From GCA-2746795 sp964643965 (GTDB lineage Bacteria > Chloroflexota > Anaerolineae > Promineifilales > Promineifilaceae), in assembly GCA_964643965.1 (NCBI GenBank), contig CAZXVH010000143.1:1-10981 (forward strand): 10,981 bases of DNA, in the 5' to 3' direction. The position numbers were made by a program, and so were the translations under genes. The notes below the pieces were generated by a model. The model worked only from the letters and a program-made list of their open reading frames with translations. It searched no databases and was not told the DNA's origin. Shown in pieces: positions 6,617 through 10,981 of the stretch (the stretch's first letter is position 1; every line of letters starts with the position of its first letter).

Positions 6617-7833
6617 GTGAGCGCCGCTATTACGAAGACGCCTATACCGCCAGTTTTCAGGCAAAAATCATTGAAACCGTTATAGAAAATAACCGGTTCG
6701 GGCTGGTTTTAGCCGAGACGTATTTCTATCCCGCTTCCGGCGGCCAACCGGCGGATGGGGGTACGATTAACGGCCGTCCCCTCACAGAGATCACCATTCG
6801 CCAAACAGACGAGGCCATCATCCATTGGCTGGCGGAACCGGCCGGAGAAGTGGGGGGAATGGCAACGGCCGTTATCGACTGGCCGCGTCGTTTTGACCAC
6901 ATGCAGCACCATACCGGGCAGCATATCCTCTCCCAGGCGTTTATACGCATCGCCAACGCTGAAACCGTCAGCTTTCACCTCAGTGAAAACAGCGTCACCA
7001 TTGACCTGGATCGCCCGGAGATCAGCGCCGCCGACATAGCAGCAGCCGAGCAGTTAGCCAACCAGGTTGTATGGGAAAGCCGGCCGGTGACGGTGCAGTT
7101 CGTCAGCGAGAGCGAAGCGCAGACGCTGCCCTTACGCAAGATACCACCGGGGAGAAACGGCCGTTTACGCCTCATCAACATCGCCCAATTTGACCTCAAT
7201 GCCTGTGGCGGCACTCACGTCAGCCACACCGGCAGCGTGGGCCTCATCAAGATCATCAAGCAGGAGCGTCGGGGCGAAAAAACACGCATCGAATTCTGCT
7301 GCGGCCACCGCGCCTTGCAAGATTACGCCGAGAAGCATACTATTATAAGCGACCTGACAGCCGCTTTAACCACTGGCCTCACTGAAATTTTGCCCACCGT
7401 TAACCGGCTGCAACAGGAAAATAAAGAAGCGCAGCGCACCATTAGAAAACAAAAAGAAACGATTATGGCAGGCCAGGCGCAGCGTTTAATCAGCCGTAGT
7501 GAGCAATTTGGCAACATCACTTTGATCACAAAATGCTTTAACGAGAGTGACGCTCCTGATCTACGCGCCCTGCTTTTACAACTCGCCTCCCTGGAAACCT
7601 TCGTTGCCTTGTTGGGGCAATCTGGAAAGCGCACTCAACTGCTCTTTGCTCGCTCCCCGGAAGCGCCCGGCGATATGAACCATCTCCTGCAAGTAGCGCT
7701 GGCGCAGTTAGGCGATGGGCGCGGCGGCGGCAGCGACTCCATCGCGCAAGGCGGCGGTCCGCCTCACACAGATGAAGAAGTGGAAGACGCCTTAAAGATG
7801 GCGCGAACATCTTGGTCCGATTGGCTACAATAA
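6613..7833 (+). CDS. alaX: AlaX-type alanyl-tRNA editing protein (AlaX-L, with DHHA1-like C-terminus)
   Basis: A trans-editing hydrolase that removes wrongly attached serine (or glycine) from tRNA(Ala). It resembles the editing half of alanyl-tRNA synthetase without the aminoacylation domain. The product has 406 residues. An N-terminal barrel (YFYPASGGQPADGG, about 36-49) precedes the zinc-binding editing site, with ligands H100 and H104 in HTGQH and C198 and H202 in CGGTHVSHTGS. A coiled-coil-like linker spans about 250-285. The C-terminal DHHA1-like domain contains the glycine-rich GDGRGGGSDSIAQGGGPP. The domain set fits the long AlaX-L class. I chose the ATG at 6613, which forms an ATGA overlap with the kinase stop; a GTG at 6589 would add eight residues inside the kinase gene. 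Two perfect AACGGCCGTT decamers lie within it. Coupling to a sensor kinase is unusual. Confidence 0.92.
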   Translation: MSERRYYEDAYTASFQAKIIETVIENNRFGLVLAETYFYPASGGQPADGGTINGRPLTEITIRQTDEAIIHWLAEPAGEVGGMATAVIDWPRRFDHMQHHTGQHILSQAFIRIANAETVSFHLSENSVTIDLDRPEISAADIAAAEQLANQVVWESRPVTVQFVSESEAQTLPLRKIPPGRNGRLRLINIAQFDLNACGGTHVSHTGSVGLIKIIKQERRGEKTRIEFCCGHRALQDYAEKHTIISDLTAALTTGLTEILPTVNRLQQENKEAQRTIRKQKETIMAGQAQRLISRSEQFGNITLITKCFNESDAPDLRALLLQLASLETFVALLGQSGKRTQLLFARSPEAPGDMNHLLQVALAQLGDGRGGGSDSIAQGGGPPHTDEEVEDALKMARTSWSDWLQ

Positions 7834-7860
7834 GGTCTGACCAGCAGCGCCAATTATGAT

Positions 7861-7932
7861 CTGACATTTTAACCAAAGATGGCACGGTCAGAAAGCAGCC
7901 CTTCGGGACTGAGATGCGGCCACAGCGAGTAT
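7861..7932 (+). repeat. Conserved intergenic element, copy 2 (upstream of the MBL-fold gene)
   Basis: Second copy of the element at 4431-4482: left block 7861-7894, right block 7917-7932. TCTGAC (7860-7865) pairs perfectly with GTCAGA (7887-7892); copy 1 keeps this pairing through a G-U pair. A second partner, TCTGACC (7836-7842), can pair over seven bases with GGTCAGA (7886-7892), so two mutually exclusive stems are possible. The longer spacer of this copy holds an extra small hairpin with CCC/GGG around TTC (7899-7907). It lies between the alaX stop and the start at 7983, with 50 bases between its right end and that ATG. Confidence 0.7.
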
Positions 7933-7982
7933 CAATGATTCTGTTCATAAACCGGCCAGGTCTGGCTGAATAATTAACTTTT

Positions 7983-8849
7983 ATGGAAAAACTGGCTCCT
8001 GGTATTTTTGCAGAAACTAATTTTATCGGCGTTAACGTCGGCGCAGTCTCGACGCCCCAAGGCATCATTGCCCTTGACGCCCCTTCCTTCCCCCGAGACG
8101 CTCGCAGTTGGGCCATGACGCTGCACCGCACCCATCACTTTGCCGTCATTTACACCGTTCTCACAGATTACCAGGGGGAGCGCACCCTCAATACCCGCTG
8201 GTTAAACGCCCCCACCATCGCCCACAATATCACCGCCGATCAGCTGCACAATTACGACAAACGGTATCCGGCGCTGCTGCTGGAAGGCTTGAGCCAGCGC
8301 TATCCGGAGCGAAGCCGTGAATTAAGCAGCAGTCCGGTGGAACGGCCGGTCATTAGTTTTGATGAGACGTTGATTCTGTTTAAAGGGGGGCGCGAGGTGG
8401 CATTAACGGCCGTACCCGGCCCCACCTCGGCCAACATCTGGCTGCATGTGCCAGACGCCAATGTGCTGTTCGTGGGCGACACATTGACGGTGGGCAGCCA
8501 TCCGCTGCTCCATCAGGCGCATACGGCGCAATGGTTAGCCAGCCTGGATCGCTTAGAAGCGCTGGCCCCAAGCCTGCTCACGATTGTGCCGGGGCACGGC
8601 CCATTGTGTGACGGGGCGGCCATCGACCCTGTGCGTCAATATATCCTGGCCATGCGCGCCACCATCGCCCAACACATTCAGGAAGAAAGAGCGGCAGAGG
8701 AAACGGCCGTTTACATCTCTGAATTCCTCTCCTATTTCCCCCATAACGACGCCCCCCTCGACTGGCTCAAACGCCAAATCAAACTCAGTTTGGATCGCGT
8801 CTATGTTGAGTTAAAATTAGAGACAGCAACCATCAAAACAAATCCCTAA
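7983..8849 (+). CDS. Metallo-beta-lactamase-fold protein with degenerate metal site
   Basis: The product has 288 residues and the overall MBL-fold layout: an N-terminal GVNVGAVSTPQGIIALDAP strand pair, a VIYTVLTD strand before the usual HxHxDH position, a PGPTSANIWLHVPDANVLFVGDTL segment and an IVPGHGPLCD segment, ending in a helical tail (about 215-275). The normal HxHxDH signature is replaced: aligned positions read D62, Q64, E66 and R67. The third-histidine position of the usual PGHT motif is P147. Only D166 (VGDT) and H205 (PGHG) of the standard ligands remain. The reading frame is intact and free of stops, so this is not an ordinary pseudogene; it could be a pseudoenzyme or bind ligands in a new way. 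No Shine-Dalgarno precedes the ATG. A conserved intergenic element lies upstream. Confidence 0.82.
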   Translation: MEKLAPGIFAETNFIGVNVGAVSTPQGIIALDAPSFPRDARSWAMTLHRTHHFAVIYTVLTDYQGERTLNTRWLNAPTIAHNITADQLHNYDKRYPALLLEGLSQRYPERSRELSSSPVERPVISFDETLILFKGGREVALTAVPGPTSANIWLHVPDANVLFVGDTLTVGSHPLLHQAHTAQWLASLDRLEALAPSLLTIVPGHGPLCDGAAIDPVRQYILAMRATIAQHIQEERAAEETAVYISEFLSYFPHNDAPLDWLKRQIKLSLDRVYVELKLETATIKTNP

Positions 8850-8900
8850 TTCGCACACCCCTACCACCTCAAAAATGGGCACGGGAACCCACAGAGGAAA

Positions 8901-8910
8901 AGAAGAAGGA
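8901..8910 (+). promoter_or_regulatory. Strong Shine-Dalgarno of the Crp-family gene
   Basis: AGAAGAAGGA ends four bases before the ATG at 8915, the best ribosome-binding site in the window. It stands out because several neighbouring genes have none. It also confirms the start codon. Confidence 0.7.
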
Positions 8911-8914
8911 AAAC

Positions 8915-9634
8915 ATGATTCAACAAAGCAAAAACGCCGCTGCTTTACAACAAGTGCCATTCTTTGCGGATCTCAATCAAGAAGAGTTAGGTGAATTCCT
9001 GACCCGATTGGTGCCTAGACGGTTCAGTTCCGGCCAAATCATCTTCCATCATGGCGACCCGGGCGGCCTGCTTTACATCATTCGCAAAGGCAAAGTCAAG
9101 ATCACCTATTCCACCCTGGACGGGCAAGAGGCGCTGTTGGCCATCCTGGGCGAAGACGATTTTTTTGGCGAACTGGCTCTGCTGGACGAAGCGCCGCGCT
9201 CCGCCACCGCCGAAGCGCTGGAACCCACCGAAACCCTCACCCTGCACCGCGAAGATTTCATCCGCTTTATCCGCAACAACCCTGATTTCTCCCTGCATGT
9301 GCTGCAAACTCTCACCCAACGCATCCGCAATCTCAACAACCAGATCGGCGACATCTTCTTTTTGGATTTACCGGCGCGGCTGGCACGGGTGCTGCTTAAT
9401 CTGGCCGAACAACATGGCGTCCCCACTGCCGACGGCATCCGCGTCGACATCTCTCTGACGCAAACAGACCTGGCAGAGATGACCGGGGCCACCCGCGTCA
9501 GCATCAACAAGGCGCTGGGCCGTTTTCGGCGGGAAAAGTGGGTGTCGGTGAAAGGGCGCAAGTTCACCATCTGCAACGCCGAGGCCCTGGAAAATCTCAT
9601 TCAAGTTTCCGGCGGCGCGTTAGGTATTGGTTAG
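8915..9634 (+). CDS. Crp/Fnr-family transcriptional regulator
   Basis: A DNA-binding regulator of 239 residues, the usual length. The N-terminal cyclic-nucleotide-binding domain (about 12-125) contains the phosphate-binding cassette FFGELALLDEAPRSAT, with G85, E86, R95 and S96 at the positions that hold cAMP in E. coli CRP. A dimerisation helix (about 126-150) follows, then the winged helix-turn-helix (about 177-222), with QTDLAEMTGATRVSINKALGRF as the HTH and TRVSINKAL as recognition helix. The four FNR iron-sulphur cysteines are missing; the only cysteine is C220. Cyclic-nucleotide binding is therefore more plausible than oxygen sensing, but not proven. It ends 44 bases before the phosphoesterase gene, with a perfect hairpin between them. 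It contains no CGGCCG, unlike most other genes here. Confidence 0.93.
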   Translation: MIQQSKNAAALQQVPFFADLNQEELGEFLTRLVPRRFSSGQIIFHHGDPGGLLYIIRKGKVKITYSTLDGQEALLAILGEDDFFGELALLDEAPRSATAEALEPTETLTLHREDFIRFIRNNPDFSLHVLQTLTQRIRNLNNQIGDIFFLDLPARLARVLLNLAEQHGVPTADGIRVDISLTQTDLAEMTGATRVSINKALGRFRREKWVSVKGRKFTICNAEALENLIQVSGGALGIG

Positions 9635-9643
9635 CGTTCAGAC

Positions 9644-9669
9644 GTTCAACTTTTCCAAGAAAGTTGAAC
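9644..9669. promoter_or_regulatory. Perfect 10-bp inverted repeat between the regulator and the phosphoesterase gene
   Basis: GTTCAACTTT (9644-9653) and AAAGTTGAAC (9660-9669) are exact complements around the six-base loop TCCAAG. The right arm ends nine bases before the ATG at 9679. No U-tract follows, so it is a poor intrinsic terminator. It may be a translation-blocking hairpin, an mRNA-processing site, or an operator. Its symmetry does not match the usual FNR or CRP half-sites. Confidence 0.7.
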
Positions 9670-9678
9670 ATCTTTATC

Positions 9679-10494
9679 ATGAAACTGCTGGCCATCGCTG
9701 ACCTGCATTTAGGCCGCCCGGAAAACCGGCAGGCGCTGCTCGATCTGCCGCCCCACCCGGAAGATTGGTTGATCCTGGCCGGCGATGTCTGCGAAAATAT
9801 GGGCCTGTTTGAGAAAGCCATCGCCCTGCTCGCCCACAAATTTGCCAAACTGTTTTGGACGCCGGGCAACCATGATTTATGGACGATGCCTGGCCAGGAC
9901 GACGCCCCGCGCGGTCTGTTCCGCTACAATGAACTGGTGTCGATTTGTCGGCGTTACGGCGTCCACACCCCGGAAGACGCCTATGTGCGCTGGCCGCTCA
10001 GTCCGGAGCCGCTTTATATCGCCCCCATTTTTACCCTGTATGATTACTCTTTCCGACCGCCGCATGTGTCGCTGGAAACGGCCGTTGCCTGGGCGGCTGA
10101 AACCGATGTCATCTGTAACGACGAATACCTGCTGCATCCCGACCCCTTCGCCTCGCGGGCAGAATGGTGCGCCATCCGCTGCCGTTATACCGAAACCCGC
10201 CTGGCGGAAACGGCCGCCAAAGGGCAACTCATCCTCGCCAGCCATTTCCCCCTGCGCTACGATCTGGTGCACTTGCCCCGTATCCCCCGCTTTTCCATCT
10301 GGTGCGGCACCAGCCGGACTGAGGATTGGCATGTGCGGTTTCCGGTAACGGCCGTTGTCTACGGCCACCTCCACCTACGCGGCAGCCATTTGCGTGATGG
10401 CGTCCCCCACACCGAAGTCTCGTTTGGCTATCCCCGGCAGTGGGCCAAACAACGCGGCATGGCAGGCTATTTACATGAGGTGCATGTAGGGTGA
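9679..10494 (+). CDS. Calcineurin-like metallophosphoesterase (possibly PptH-like)
   Basis: A two-metal phosphoesterase of 271 residues. All family motifs are present: D8-x-H10 (IADLHLG), D36 (LAGDVCEN), N64-H65-D66 (PGNHDLW), H189 (ASHFPLR) and H230-x-H232 (YGHLHLRG). An active hydrolase is therefore expected. The C-terminal stretch CGTSRTEDWH (209-218) with VVYGHLH and EVSFGYPRQW is, from memory, like actinobacterial phosphoesterases of the group that includes mycobacterial PptH, which removes phosphopantetheine from acyl carrier proteins. The length and the neighbouring Crp-type gene would also suit a CpdA-like cAMP phosphodiesterase. I cannot decide between these. The ATG at 9679 is chosen because an upstream in-frame start (9538) would overlap the regulator gene by 97 bases. 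No Shine-Dalgarno is evident; the upstream hairpin may affect initiation. Confidence 0.88.
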   Translation: MKLLAIADLHLGRPENRQALLDLPPHPEDWLILAGDVCENMGLFEKAIALLAHKFAKLFWTPGNHDLWTMPGQDDAPRGLFRYNELVSICRRYGVHTPEDAYVRWPLSPEPLYIAPIFTLYDYSFRPPHVSLETAVAWAAETDVICNDEYLLHPDPFASRAEWCAIRCRYTETRLAETAAKGQLILASHFPLRYDLVHLPRIPRFSIWCGTSRTEDWHVRFPVTAVVYGHLHLRGSHLRDGVPHTEVSFGYPRQWAKQRGMAGYLHEVHVG

Positions 10495-10511
10495 AATGTA
10501 ATCTATCGACA

Positions 10512-10981
10512 ATGAATAATGTAAAAAAAACATACGGGCAGGCATTGGTAACGGCCGTTATCATTATCCTCGTTTCTATTGCAGCGCCAATACTGAATAA
10601 ATATTCGAGCCAACCGAAAGAATCTTTAACGTCTCGAAAAAGTTATGCAATTGAAAGCATCTCTCCAGAATTTGAACTGATCTGGCAAAAGGGTTCATTT
10701 TCTATGCCATTGCCTGAACACAACAGCAGTATTTTAATGGTTGCCGATACCGAACAGGCATATGTGCTGTCCGAAGATGGATCAATTGTTACCCTGAACT
10801 TACAAAATGGAGAAGCAGACCAGCTTGTCAGAATGCCGTACAAAGTGATTCCAGTCCCCCTGGCATTAACCATTGGTATGAACTCAGACACAATCTATAT
10901 TGGCTTTGACAGCACACAAAAAATCCAAGGAAATATGAGTTGGGGAGCAGGCAAAATCGAAGCGCGTGATCGAGCATCAGG
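10512..10981 (+). CDS. Membrane-anchored PQQ/beta-propeller-like protein (C-terminus beyond window)
   Basis: An open frame from the ATG at 10512 runs 156 codons to the window edge. Residues 10-28 (QALVTAVIIILVSIAAPIL) form one membrane helix after a basic start (NNVKKTYG), so the protein is probably anchored with its body outside the cytoplasm. From about residue 52, strands of a propeller-like fold appear: QAYVLSEDGSIVTLNLQNGE (82-101) and DTIYIGFDS (126-134). GAGKIEARDRASG at the edge resembles a PQQ-repeat blade. Function is unknown. Base composition is visibly more AT-rich than the upstream genes, which may mark later acquisition or relaxed codon use. The ATG follows the phosphoesterase stop by 17 bases and has no Shine-Dalgarno. 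TGTAAT (10497-10502) could serve as a -10 box. A HIP-like AACGGCCGTT lies in the membrane helix (10550-10559). Confidence 0.78.
   Translation, partial: MNNVKKTYGQALVTAVIIILVSIAAPILNKYSSQPKESLTSRKSYAIESISPEFELIWQKGSFSMPLPEHNSSILMVADTEQAYVLSEDGSIVTLNLQNGEADQLVRMPYKVIPVPLALTIGMNSDTIYIGFDSTQKIQGNMSWGAGKIEARDRAS

Larger units (their letters stand above)
178..10559. repeat. Dispersed palindromic decamer AACGGCCGTT, 11 exact copies
   Basis: Exact copies start at 178, 987, 2191, 3948, 4083, 6864, 7156, 8702, 10077, 10347 and 10550. One-mismatch copies start at 1959 (TACGGCCGTT), 3161 (GACGGCCGTT), 3748 (CACGGCCGTT), 5807 and 6769 (AACGGCCGTC), 1766 (GCGGCCGTT core) and 8405 (AACGGCCGTA). The inner hexamer CGGCCG occurs about 29 times. 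All exact copies are in coding DNA; nine are read as T-A-V and two as N-G-R. The start and end given mark the first and last exact copies, not one continuous element. Confidence 0.9.

Noticed and set aside
8915..9634. FNR-type oxygen sensor
   Set aside because: The N-terminal cysteine cluster is missing; only one cysteine near the C-terminus is present.
9538..9678. N-terminal extension of the phosphoesterase
   Set aside because: It would overlap the regulator gene by 97 bases and run through the hairpin. The ATG at 9679 places the conserved DLHLG motif at residue 8, as usual for this superfamily.

Overview
The window looks like chromosome of a moderately GC-rich, non-model bacterium. Gene content, codon style and a very frequent AACGGCCGTT decamer make me think of a Chloroflexota (Anaerolineae-type) genome. 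That assignment is an inference from general resemblance; no rRNA or other marker in the window proves it. I see no phage, transposase, CRISPR array, tRNA or rRNA gene. Nearly all sequence is ordinary coding DNA, on the plus strand except for the first gene.

Layout. (1) Bases 1-432, minus strand: the N-terminal two thirds of plsY (acyl-phosphate:glycerol-3-phosphate acyltransferase), cut by the window edge. (2) Bases 433-671: a divergent intergenic region with an array of ATTCACA heptamers and a 91-bp imperfect palindrome that contains a perfect 15-bp inverted repeat. (3) Bases 672-1100: a 142-residue protein of unknown function, followed by 237 gene-free bases. (4) Bases 1338-4299: a four-helix membrane protein, selA (selenocysteine synthase) and tsaD (tRNA t6A synthesis), closely spaced. 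(5) Bases 4493-7833: a soluble GAF-GAF-PAS histidine kinase whose stop codon overlaps the start of an AlaX-type alanyl-tRNA editing hydrolase. (6) Bases 7983-8849: a metallo-beta-lactamase-fold protein that has lost most metal ligands. (7) Bases 8915-10494: a Crp/Fnr-family regulator and a calcineurin-like metallophosphoesterase, separated by a perfect 10-bp hairpin. (8) Bases 10512 to the end: the start of a membrane-anchored, probably beta-propeller protein.

Three enzymes act on tRNA (SelA on Ser-tRNA(Sec), TsaD on A37 of ANN-decoding tRNAs, AlaX on mischarged tRNA(Ala)). SelA implies that the organism makes selenoproteins, although no selB, selD, selC or selenoprotein lies here. Signal-transduction genes (orphan kinase, Crp-like regulator) are interleaved with these housekeeping genes.

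The strongest unexplained signals are not genes. First, the palindrome AACGGCCGTT occurs 11 times in 11 kb, every time inside a coding region and in only two of three reading frames; it resembles the cyanobacterial HIP1 phenomenon with a different sequence. Second, two copies of a conserved intergenic element lie upstream of the kinase and of the MBL-fold gene. Third, there is a large palindrome upstream of the 142-residue gene. Several starts lack a Shine-Dalgarno sequence and have a TATAAT box just upstream, which suggests leaderless transcripts.
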